From NCBI GenBank assembly GCA_008360975.2, contig CM039180.1:9143122-9207121 (forward strand): a DNA stretch of 64,000 nucleotides, read 5' to 3'. The translations under genes were made by a program, and so were the position numbers. The DNA is from Lichenostomus cassidix (Eukaryota; Chordata; Aves; Passeriformes; Meliphagidae). Each line of letters starts with the position of its first letter. Position 1 is the first letter of the stretch. This document shows positions 1-10,647 of the stretch, one piece after another. Under the pieces are notes generated by a model, which was not told the DNA's origin, did not search any database, and saw only the letters and a list, made by a program, of their open reading frames with translations.

Positions 1-671
1 AAAAATTATGGGGTTTTTGTATCAACACCACAAATTAGGTGCTGATTATTATGTTATGACAGTAATATGTGAGGAAAACAGGAGTAGGCTTAAGGAAAAT
101 GTTTAACCTGTGCCAGAATCATGTTTTCAAATAATCCCAGTCAAGAAGGTCAAGGGTTTAGTTTTTTTGTTTGGTTTTGTTTTGGGTTTTTTTTTTCTTT
201 TTTTGTTTTCTTTTGTTTTATGTATTTCCTGGTGGTTACCAAGATATTTGAACAGAAAAATAGTCTAATTCAGAAATTATGCTGTGGAAAATACTATTTT
301 TATAAACCAAGTTTTCTGTCTGAAATAAATATCACATATTGTGTTTCCTGCTCTTGATTGCATCAAGAGTTATGGTGTACGATTGTACTGAAGCAATCCC
401 TGAATCATGCTTAGAGTAACACAGCCAGAAATCCTACTTTTTGGACCAAACAAAAAGATCTGGGAAAATCCTATTTCAAATTGTTCAGAATTTAGAATAA
501 AGAAGGTGTATCACCTAGTTCATACTTACTAAAATTAACTGATTTATTTTTAGTCTTTCTTTATTGAGGTACTTCAGTGTGGTCTGTGCTGTTCATCAAA
601 CATTGTTAGACACAATTCTTCCCAAGAGAGCATGTGATAAAAGTCGAAGAGGAGATACCAATTTAGATATA

Positions 672-725
672 CACATACTGATCACATACTGATCACATAC
701 TGATATACTGATATCACATACTGAT
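672..725. repeat. 11-bp tandem repeat (CACATACTGAT)
   Basis: Three perfect head-to-tail copies of CACATACTGAT are at 672-704. A degenerate unit (ATACTGATAT) follows, then a fourth good copy at 715-725. It is a small intronic minisatellite with no sign of function. Confidence 0.85.
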
Positions 726-1089
726 TCCATTTCACTACGTAGAGGACAACATTGTCTTCTTCAACATTGAAGAATATAATTAACATGTATTTCTGGGCAG
801 TATCATATGGAGAATTTCAGCTAGGTGTATTTTTAGTTAGGGATGCAAGGAAAAACCTAGTACTTTCTGCACTTGACAAACTGCTGTCATTTTATAACCA
901 ATTCTGTGGAATTGATAGTTACAAACTCTTCTAGCTTTCCAATAAGATAAGAAATTATTGCTATCCTCATTTTTCACTAAAAAAATTAAATAAATAAATA
1001 AATTTTAAAAACCAACACTCCAGTAAATCCCTGAAGACATGAAGAGGCTAAAGTTCTGATTCAGTACAAACAGTAGAATAATCCATGGA

Positions 1090-1421
1090 AAATCACAGAG
1101 TCATAGAATGCTTTGTATTGGAATGACTTTAAGATGATCTCGTTCCACCCCCCTGCCTTGGGCACAGACACCTTTCATTAGATCAGGTTGCTCAGAGCCT
1201 CATCCAACCTAACCTTGAACACCTCCAGGGATGGAGCATCCACAACTTCTCTGGGCAATCTGTGCCAGTGATTCATCACCTGCATAATAAAGAATTTCTT
1301 AATATCTAATCTAAAATTGTCCTCTTTCAGTGTGAAGCCATTTTGCCCTGTCCTGTCCATGCTCTTGTAAATATACTCACTCTGTCCTTTTTGTAGGCTC
1401 CCCTCAGGTTCAGGAGAAATC
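1090..1421 (-). mobile_element. CR1 LINE fragment, 3' end, 5'-truncated
   Basis: Read on the minus strand this is the 3' end of an avian CR1 retroposon. The terminal part is the reverse complement of AATCACAGAGTCATAGAATG at 1090-1109, followed by the characteristic 3' region (wording close to GATCAGGTTGCTC, CACCTCCAGGGATGG and TAAAGAATTTCTTAATATCT on the + strand). It is truncated at about 1421, as expected for incomplete reverse transcription. An 81-residue minus-strand frame inside it is a remnant of the CR1 ORF2 C-terminus, not a gene. It lies antisense to PCLO. Confidence 0.9.
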
Positions 1422-2743
1422 ACAGATATTAATTGTATTCAGATATCTGGCATCCTTTGAGGAGAAAAAAGTGACTTTAATATTGAAACATTTGAAAATA
1501 TTTGAGTCTCAATGTGCAATTAAAGGAATCATAAAAGCCATTTTTTTTCTACAAAGCATTTTTTCCGTAACATTTTAAAATAAAATTTCTTCTTTTTTTT
1601 TTAAAAAATAAACTGACTGCTCACACTTTACAGGTCCTTTTCCCAAGAAACCATCTGGTAATATTGACTATTGACAGGTGCAATAACAGTTAGCTGTTCT
1701 GACAGGGATGCCTAGGAAGCTTGGAGGTTTAACACATGCTGTTTGTCATCTTGGAACTCACAAATTAACACAGAAGTAGTTCAACATACCTACATGAACA
1801 AATTACCATGGTGTCAATTGGACATACATTTGCAAAATATCAAATATATGTCCCTTATTACTACCTTCTTATGTTTACTGAGAAATGATCATGTGCTTCA
1901 GTTGACTAACTGGGTAAATATTAATATTTTTTTTGATTGGCATCGTTATTCTAACACATGTCATTTATGACAAAACACAGCCTAGAGAGATATAAAAAGG
2001 AGGCTAAGACTTGTCTGTGAGCAATTTTTCTGGATACAAATAAAATGTTTCATTGTGAAAATATAAAATTGAAATGGAGATTACATGGTTTAGTCAACCG
2101 TGGTTTTTTTTCCACTTTGTGAAACTTTTTTTAACAATGTAGATACCTTTATTTCTTCTATAAAGAAAACAACCTTTTAAATATTGTGAGTTCCTTTGCA
2201 AAATAAAATTTCTGTCCTCTGCAACACAATATAATCTTGCTAGCTGCAAATACTTTTTTTCTTAAAAAAGCCACTTTTTTTAGCCATATTTTTTTTAACA
2301 AAGTTGTGGTTTGATTTGGTAATCAATGGAACTTTTTCAGAGAATTGTAGAATCATTAAGGTTGATCTCTAAATATGACGTGTATGTAATTTTTCCGTGT
2401 ACCATGATGCAGGCAACAATATATACAAAAATGAAAGAAAATATATTCATATTTTGGTAACCTTAAAAAGAAATTTTGATTTTTATCATCCCTTTTATTT
2501 CTAGTGATAAGAAAAGTTTGTCCTTATTGTAAATTATTTTCCTTACTGTACAAATAGCAGGCTTTTGCATATTCAGTTTTCTGTGATTCATAGCAGTCAT
2601 GACATACACTGAGGTTCAACACCAGGGTGGGCAACAGCAATATTCATTGCCATCTCCTCTGGTTTGGTCCCAGTATGTACTAGACATTGGACTCAGCTGC
2701 AAGGAGAATGGCTGAAGCTGTTCCATGGCCAGTTGTTCTCTAC

Positions 2744-2977
2744 CTTTTTCTGTGCTTAACTGGTTGGTTGATGCCTTCTGTCTTTGCTTTGCAACTGACT
2801 GTATTATCTCCCTGTGAGAACTGAGATCTGAGAGGTTCACTTTCACTAGATGAATGCATTCTGTCCCTCAGCTCCTGGGAAACCTTCTGAGCTTGAGCAA
2901 AGTCTGCATTTTTTAGTAGTTCATCTAAATTGATCATAGAGTATTTTGTTGTGTATGTCTTCATAAGTATGAACATA
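2744..2977 (-). other. Unidentified coding-like stretch, possible antisense exon or retrocopy remnant
   Basis: On the minus strand an open frame runs through this 234-nt stretch, which is bounded by a plausible acceptor (CATTTATAACCAG just before it) and donor (AAAAAG/GTAGAG just after it). Both ends fall in phase 2, so the segment would be a symmetrical exon. The peptide has a normal protein composition with a charged, helix-like part (NLDELLKNADFAQAQKV, then SQELRDRM). A second minus-strand frame continues to about 2616, which would also fit a frameshifted processed copy. I do not recognise the protein. It could equally be a chance ORF in intron sequence. Confidence 0.2.
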
Positions 2978-5215
2978 CTGGTTATAAATGAAAAAATAAC
3001 AATCAAATGTCACAGGTGAAATTTTACTGAGAGGCATACTATTTATAGATGGAAAAATCCCTTGGTCCTAATGATATGTGTATTTTTTTTAAACATAGAA
3101 AAATAAATTCCCTTTAAACATTTTCTTCTTTAATGAAGGGAAATCAATGTAAATATAACATACAAAACCTGAAATGTTTAACTGTGCATCATTGCTGACT
3201 TTTCATAAAGACCATACATAATTCCATCCTTAATGTCTAAAAAATATCCAAGAGTAGGTTCTTCAGAATAGTGAGAGCTGTAAGGTTCAGGTGGTAATGA
3301 CTTCCCAAAGTTGTTTTGAGAACTGTAGGTTCCTCCATGTTTATGTATTAATCACAGGCTTATCACTCAAGAAGTCGGTAGAAATGTTTCTTTTCATTCT
3401 GGATTTTTATTAGCAATGGATTTTGCTGTGATATCAGATATTTGGATTTGCAATATTGGTTATAATGTTGGTAAAAACAAATGTACTTTATATCTGATTT
3501 CACAAAACATATAATAAATCACTCCTGTAAATTATGATTAATTAATAAAATATAAATTATTATGCTACTGTAATAATATTATTATAAATACTGTAATATT
3601 AATATAAATGTAGGTGGTTTAATGTAGGATTATGTTCAAAGTGATATGTCTAAAAGCAAGAACAGGTACCTTAAATGTAAATTAAATCTAACTCAGACTG
3701 GTTTTAAAAAATAATATAATTGACTATAAAACATATTTGGGTTTTGGTATTTTAACATTAAATATAACTTTAGCGTGAATAAACTTTGAAAATACTTGCA
3801 GTTGATAGCAACTAACATGAGTGTGAATTTAATTTTAAATTATAATTAATGTTCATGATCATTTTCCTATAATATTTATTCCACCATATTTTTAACTATT
3901 TTTCAAATAATCATGTTGCCAATTAAGTTGATAAATCCAAGGTTTAAGGAAATGTTTTGCTGTACTTCAGAAATCACTGACTTAGAATAGCAAAGCTGGT
4001 AAATACTATCTACTTCCATTATTGAGAGCTCTAACAAAAATAAAGATCATATCATTTTATTAAAACCACGAGACTTTGGAATGCTTGTTTTCAAATTGCC
4101 AGTGGAGGTGGGGACACTTCCTAAAACTGTCAGCTCAGAGTAGAGCTGAGGTGAGCTGTGTTTTGGACACTGAACTGTTTTTCAGCTGAATGATGAGGTA
4201 CTTTCACTAAGTACAGAACATTTCGCAGCTGAGAGAAGCAGGAGGGAAACTAGTGCAGAAATACTTGCTGTAGGATATTTTGGGATTTTTTTTTTTTTTT
4301 TATTAATAGAAGGAGATAGAGATGCTTGTCAGTCAGAATGGTGTAGAAGGATCTGGAAACTAGAATGACTAAGGGTGTTTAATTAGGGATGAGAAGGAAA
4401 ACATTGGTTCTGATGCTCAGTCAGGAATGCCTGCCTTGTTTACTTCCTTTAATCAATGGCTGACCATTATGCTTTCCTCCCTGCAATTACGCTTCCCTAC
4501 CAGAAACTTACTCTTTATTACCAAATAACTGAGAAACTTGTTTTTTGTGTGCTACTCAGAAAATATCTGTACAGTGCCCAGATGTAGGGGAAATTCTAGT
4601 ATGTGGGGACATTCCAAATGGCATTAAATCATGCTTCAATACTCTATGTATTCTGTGGCATGTTACAATATGTAATACTTCAATCAACAAAATTAAACTG
4701 TAAGCCCAAAATGTGAGAAGATTGACATATTTCTAGACAATTATAAAAGATTGAATGGGCAAAGAAAGGAGCAGACTCCAGAAATTCTGCAGACATTTGT
4801 CAAGCTGTATTATTTTGTATTTAGAACCATGTAGACTGCTTTGAAACATAGTAAATAAAATTTTCATATAAATAAACCCCCAGGCAACTTGTCCCATGCA
4901 TGTGTGAGCAAATGGCAGATTATCATTACTAAGTGTTCTGAAAACAATTGAATTTTATATTGAGATCATCTTGAAACTAGTAATATCAATTGCCAGTGTG
5001 GACAGCAATGCAAAGCTTAGATTCAATGCAAAAAATCAAAATTCGAGGAACCTTTTCATTCTAATAGCTTTGAATAGCAAAATTAGTGTTCAGTCTTCAT
5101 CTGAGACATGAACTCATCCTTTAGAATAAGAAATCATGTTTTTAATTGCCAGGGGACATTAAGAATTTATATAGAAATATATATATACACATGCATTATG
5201 TATTTATTTTTTTAG

Positions 5216-8200
5216 GAAAAGGAGGATGACAAATCAGACACATCAAGCTCTCAGCAACAGAAAAGTCCACAAGGTCTGAGTGACACCGGGTATTCTTCTG
5301 ATGGGATATCAAGTTCACTTGGTGAAATTCCAAGTCATATCCCCACTGATGAAAAAGATTTACTCAAAGAATCTAATAAAAAAGAACCTGTTTCACAAGA
5401 AAGTCCACCAAGCCCCTCAGATCTAGCTAAATTGGAAAGTACTGTACTCTCAATTTTAGAAGCTCAGGCAAGTACTCTTTCTGATGAAAAATCTGCAAAA
5501 AGCAAAGAGCTTTCTGAAACATATGGTGAACAGACAAAGGATCAACTTAAAACAAAGCCTTTGCCAGTCACTCCAGAATCTTACAGTTCAGATGAGGAGG
5601 ACTTAAAAGCTATCAAAGAAAGTGAAGGAACCATTGTAGAAGAGGGCAAAGGAAGTGTTCCCTCCCAGGCAGACTACAAGGAAGAACGTGAAGGAGATGA
5701 CATATCAACAAGAAGACAACAACGCTATGACTCTGTGGAAGACAGCAGTGAGAGTGAAAACTCACCTGTCCCAAGGAGAAAAAGAAGAACTAGTGTTGGT
5801 TCTTCAAGCAGTGATGAGTACAAACGAGACGACAGTCAGGGATCAGGTGACGAGGAAGACTTCATTAGAAAACAGATTATAGAGATGAGTGCTGATGAAG
5901 ATGCTTCAGGTTCTGAAGATGATGAATTCATTAGAAATCAACTTAAAGAGATCAGTGCAGCTGAAAGCCAAAAGAAAGAAGACGTGAAAAGCAAAGCCAA
6001 AGGTACAGCTGGAAAACACAGAAGAATGGCACGGAAGAGTAGTGCAGGCTATGATGAGGATGCAGGAAGAAGACATTCATGGCATGATGATGATGATGAG
6101 ACTTTTGATGAAAGCCCAGAGCCAAAATACAGGGAAAGTAAAAGTCAAGACAGTGAAGAACTTGCAATATCTGGAGGGGGAGGCCTTCGACGTTTCAAAA
6201 CAATAGAATTAAATAGTACAATAACAAACAAATATTCTGAAGCATCCGAACAACAGAAAGGTATTTTATATTTTGATGAAGAGCCTGAACTAGAGATGGA
6301 GAGTCTAACAGATTCACCAGAAGATAGATCTAGAGGGGAAGGATCTTCTAGTTTGCATGCTTCTAGCTTCACACCAGGTACATCTCCTACTTCAGTGTCA
6401 TCACTTGACGAAGACAGTGACAGCAGTCCTAGTCACAAAAAACTGGGAGGGGAGAGCAAACAACAGCGCAAAGCCAGGCATCGGACACATGGTCCCCTTC
6501 TTCCCACTATTGAAGATTCTTCAGAGGAAGAAGAACTACGGGAAGAAGAAGAACTGCTAAAGGAACAAGAGAAACAACGTGAATTAGAACAGCAACAAAG
6601 AAAAAGTTCTAGCAAAAAATCTAAAAAAGACAAGGATGAGCTAAGAGCCCAGAGAAGAAGGGAACGTCCAAAGACTCCACCAAGTAATCTTTCTCCCATT
6701 GAAGATGCATCTCCAACGGAAGAATTACGACAGGCTGCAGAAATGGAAGAGCTGCACAGATCTTCTTGTTCTGAATATTCACCCAGTATTGAGTCAGAAC
6801 CTGAAGGTTTTGAAATCAGCCCAGAGAAAATAATAGAAGTGCAAAAAGTTTACAAATTGCCTACTGCTGTCTCTCTATACTCACCAACAGATGAACAACC
6901 AATTGGACTCCCGAAAGAAGAGAGTGGTCAAAAGACATTGAAAAGTGCTGAAGAGGTATATGAGGAGATGATGCATAAGTCCAAATCATTTCAAATTTCA
7001 AATGAAAAAGATGAAGCATTTGAAAAAGAATCTTTATATGGTGGAATGCTAATAGAGGATTATATTTATGAATCTTTAATAGAGGATACATACAATGGAA
7101 CTATTGATACTAATATTGTCATGAGACAAGATGAGGGCAGTGAATATATACAACAGAGAGGAAAAGAGAAAAAGGCAAGAGCTTCAGAACAGGTCTATGA
7201 TGAACCACAGAAAATTAGTGATCTTGAGAAAGACTTCTATAGTGTTGAGACTTTCGATACTATTGTGCCTCAAGAAGATATTGTTTCTAGTTCTTACATT
7301 ATCCCAGAAAGTCATGAAATAGTTGTATTAGATAGCACTTCTGCCTCTGAGGAAAAGCATTTGTTAGATGCAGAAGCTGCTTATGAAGAGCTTATGAAAA
7401 GACAGAAAATGCAGTTAACCCCTGGGTCTAGTCCAACACAACCAACTTCAGATTTCATTCCAACATCTGATACAAAGGTATCTGGTAGTGGAGAAATAGT
7501 GGATAGTACATCTTTAACATCAAGCACTACTTCAGCAATCTCAGATGTATCACCTGTCAGTAGCACAACACTTTCTATTCCAGATGTTAAAATAACGCAG
7601 CATTTTACAGCAGAGGAAATTGAAGATGAATACTTAACAGATTATGCCAGAGAAATTCAAGAAATAATTTCTCATGAAACATCAATACTAACATACTCTG
7701 AGACATCGGAAGGTGCTGCATCAGTTTTACCTTCTGATACAGCTTCCTTAACATCATCTACATCTTCAGTTTCTACCGCGGATAGTTCCTCACCTCTAGA
7801 TAGCACAACCACAGGTTTTGTAAGTCCAGCAGAGGGTGTAAGTAAACCAGCAGATTCTGAAGGTGTCAGGGTAGTAACACAGGTTCCCTTAGCATCTGCA
7901 TCAGAGTACTCTGAAGTGAGCATGCCTTGCAAATCTATTGCCAGAGCCACTGAAAAAACATCTATAGAACCAGATATGGAGAGTGTGCAGCAAACTGCAG
8001 TTTGTTTGCCTGAAACTGTACCTGTAGCAGTGGCAACTACAGTTACAAAAGCCAAGGAATATGCAGCTGATACCATTACAGTTGATATCTCCAAAGCAGA
8101 GAAGGAAGCAGCTAGAAAAATTAAAAGTACAGTAGAGGCTGTCAGTGTCAAAATTCATCCTGAAGAGCCACACAAAGAATTGGGTGTTGATATGACAAGG

Positions 8201-10274
8201 ATTGATTTGACTGATGTTGCATCTGAGCAACCACCTACATATATAACATCAGTACCAGTTACAGAGCCTGCATCAGAAACACCTTCTGTACTCACTCACA
8301 GTGTTGTTAGTAAGACCAGCATGGTCTCTGTGCCTTCCTCAGCTCCTCCTGTATCAGCCAAAGTATTCTCTCTTTTTAGAAGCTCTTCTTTGGATTCTAC
8401 TGCACATCCTTCTCCACCCCCACCTCCTCCTCCTCCACCACCTCCTCCACCACCATTACCACCTCCACCTATTTTACCCAAGCCAGCCATTTATCCCAAA
8501 AAGAAGTCACAGATTATAACTCCAGCAGCAGCAGCTCCCACAGTGGTACCTCCAGTCACAACTGTTCCAACACTAGAGTCCACAACTGTATTAAAGACTC
8601 ATGTGGTACCTGTCACAAAAACATACACCCCAACACCACCTCCTGTACCACCCAAACCATCCTCCATTCCAGCAGGGCTTGTTTTCAGTCACAGGCCCCC
8701 TGAAGTAACTAAACCTCCAATCGCTCCTAAACCAGCAGTTCCTCCACTCCCAATAACTGTTCATAAACCAGCAGAAACACAGCCCAAACCAGTAAGTTTG
8801 TCATTGACTTCCAGTATGACTCTGAATTTGGTCTCCACAGCTGAATATAAAATACCATCTCCCACTTCCCCTTTGTCTCCACACTCTAATAAATCTTCAC
8901 CAAGGCTGGCAAAACCCTCACAGGAAACTTATGTTGTCATCACATTGCCATCTGAGCCTGGAACTCCCACAGAAGCTATAACTAGTCAGGCTGTTACCAG
9001 CTGGCCTTTAGAAGAACCTTCTAAAGAACAGATTCCCCTACCTATGCAACCAGTTTTTACTTCATCCATGAAACCTATGGATATTCAAAGTATGGCAGGT
9101 CAGAGTATGTATATTTCAGGTGCATTGCAAGCTATTCCTGTGACAACACAATCAACTTTTGAAAAAATACCCACTTCAAAATCAGAAATAGTAACAACTG
9201 ACATAACCAAGACCACAGTGTCTGTGGTTAAGGGTCCAGGGCCTGGTTATGGTTTAGGTAGTGTTGCTATTACTATACCTCCAGAGCCACTACATATTGT
9301 AGATCAACCCAGGTATAGAGAGAATGGAAGATTCCATCCTTTGGGCGATGTCATAGATCTTCGCACTTTAACTAAGATGGATGTTGGAATGAGAGACAGC
9401 TGTATGGATCTCTCTGCTGTTTCCATGGATGTAAGAAGGCAAATGCCGACAAGTGACACAGGTGGACGGCCAGTAAGTACTGTCCAGCCATCCATAATAA
9501 ATCTTAGCACTGCATGTGTTGCCGAGCCTCCTCTGCCTGTAGTCACTGAGACAGTGACTGTAATGACCTGCACTGCCACTGTGAGCTACACCACCAGCAC
9601 AGACAGCCTTGTGGACCTGGGACATGCAATGACAACACCGCTTCAGCTAACAACAGCAAAACATTTTGAGCCTCCATACAGACCAACAGGCAGCCAGGCC
9701 TTCTCTGTAGGTAGAGATGAAGTGCCAATAAATTTATCCCTCGGTACTTCAACACAGGCAGTGACATGGGCTACTACAAAGCCTGTTACTGTACCACCTG
9801 TTGGTGTTACAAATGGTTGGACTGATCTCTCCACTTCTCAGGAGCCAGCGGAGAGTGGAGCAGTTGACCTTAGCACTACAAAATCCCACAGAACAGTAGT
9901 AACAATGGATGACACTACTTCAGGTATCATAACAACTGTAATAGAAGATGATGAAAAGCCTGTAGATCTGACTGCAGGGAGAAGAGCTGTCTGCTGTGAT
10001 ATGGTTTATAAATTGCCATTTGGTAGGAGTTGTACAGCACAGCAGCCTTCTACTACACTTCCTGAAGATCGCTTTGGCTACAGAGATGATCATTATCAGT
10101 ATGATCGTTCAGGGTCATATGGCTACCGAGGAATGGGAGGTATGAAACCATCTATGTCAGACACAAATTTATCAGAAGCTGGACTGTTTGCATACAAAAG
10201 CAAGAATAGCTTTGATTATCGAGTTGGGGCAACTGATACAGCAGTAGATCTTACTTCTGGAAGAGTAACTACAG
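5216..10274 (+). CDS. PCLO: Piccolo, giant central coding exon (exon A of this window)
   Basis: This internal exon encodes 1686 residues plus the first base of a codon and belongs to Piccolo, a scaffold of the presynaptic active zone that organises vesicle release machinery with Bassoon, ELKS/CAST, RIM and Munc13. The frame opens directly at the acceptor (GAA AAG GAG), 72 codons before the first ATG at 5432, so that ATG is not a start. Identity rests on long stretches recognisable from mammalian Piccolo, such as [20 protein letters not shown] and [20 protein letters not shown]. Seen in order (local residues): acidic Ser-rich region with two FIR(K/N)Q repeats (about 216-250); a Glu/Arg/Lys-rich helix (about 436-485); Ser/Thr-rich low complexity (about 700-1050); P14-L-P4 (1067-1085) followed by SH3-ligand-like PPKP/APKP motifs; and a DLS/DLT motif field (about 1379 onward). 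It ends in ACAG/GTCAGT in phase 1. In many PCLO models this is exon 5 (from memory, not checked). Confidence 0.97.
8414..8470 (+). repeat. PCLO: Polyproline tract P14-L-P4 in Piccolo
   Basis: Fourteen proline codons (mixed CCA, CCC, CCT) are followed by one Leu and four Pro. The DNA is a CCT/CCA trinucleotide-like repeat and so prone to length change. Proline runs of this kind bind profilin, EVH1 or SH3 proteins. The proline-rich middle of Piccolo has been linked to the formin Daam1 and F-actin assembly; placing that interaction on this exact tract is my inference. Mammalian tracts are, from memory, longer. Confidence 0.9.
9959..9973 (+). other. PCLO: CtBP-binding-type motif PVDLT
   Basis: The codons read P-V-D-L-T in the context [11 protein letters not shown]. 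PxDL(S/T) is the established docking motif for CtBP corepressors, and Bassoon and Piccolo are known to recruit CtBP1 to presynapses. The motif is read directly; its use by this protein in birds is inferred from mammals. Confidence 0.6.
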
Positions 10275-10647
10275 GTCAGTATGACACAGCAGCAGATCTT
10301 TCTTTGAAATATAATTTTGATGTTCCTCACCTCATTTCAGGATAATTTTTTTATTGTTTTTCCCCTCCTTCTGTTGTTTTGTTTTCTTTTGGACAGTGTG
10401 ACAAATTATTCCGGATTACACGTGTTTTTCATTTCTTCATTTTACGTATGTGTTTGCACAGAGGTGCCTGCATGTGCCTGCATGTTCAGAAATGCTGTTT
10501 CCTTCACATCTAAAGTAGATCATTAACCTGAAGATTTGCATGCAGTTTCCCCTTCCCATTTATTTCATCAAGATGGGATGACTTGCAGAATCCACAAAGC
10601 AGCATTCTTTTGTGGGACTGGACTGTAACTTTGCCCTGTAATTTCAG
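10275..10647 (+). other. PCLO: Short PCLO intron (373 nt) between exons A and B
   Basis: The donor is ACAG/GTCAGT and the acceptor is GTAATTTCAG/GTGAGG. Removal joins phase 1 to phase 1 and gives TTG-E-V-M-D-Y, as in mammalian Piccolo. The first 71 nt stay open in the exon A frame, to a TAA at 10343-10345 (see findings). The rest is T-rich and non-coding. Confidence 0.9.

Larger units (their letters stand above)
1..5215 (+). other. PCLO: PCLO intron upstream of exon A (partial)
   Basis: This is the 3' part of the intron before exon A. It ends in a pyrimidine-rich tract and TTTTTTTAG at 5207-5215. It is AT-rich and has no coding exon on the + strand. It contains a T-rich tract (about 155-222), an 11-bp tandem repeat (672-725), an antisense CR1 (about 1090-1421), a coding-like stretch on the minus strand (2744-2977), a very AT-rich segment (about 3520-3620) and a T16 run (4286-4301). 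Elsewhere I see nothing recognisable. Confidence 0.85.

Noticed and set aside
1743..1970. 75-codon + strand frame in the upstream intron as an exon
   Set aside because: No consensus acceptor/donor pair in phase and no resemblance to Piccolo.
5432..5434. ATG as a start codon of a 1637-codon gene
   Set aside because: The same frame is open back to the splice acceptor at 5215, and the upstream 72 codons are Piccolo sequence. It is an internal Met-less exon region, not a gene start (the ATG codes for an internal position preceded by TKY/LAKLES-type sequence).
7672..8151. 159-codon open frame on the minus strand opposite exon A
   Set aside because: It lies wholly inside the well-supported PCLO coding exon. 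Ser/Thr/Ala-rich coding sequence leaves few stops on the other strand. No recognisable protein, promoter or splice context.
8296..8490. Gly-rich minus-strand frame
   Set aside because: It is the complement of the polyproline codons of Piccolo.
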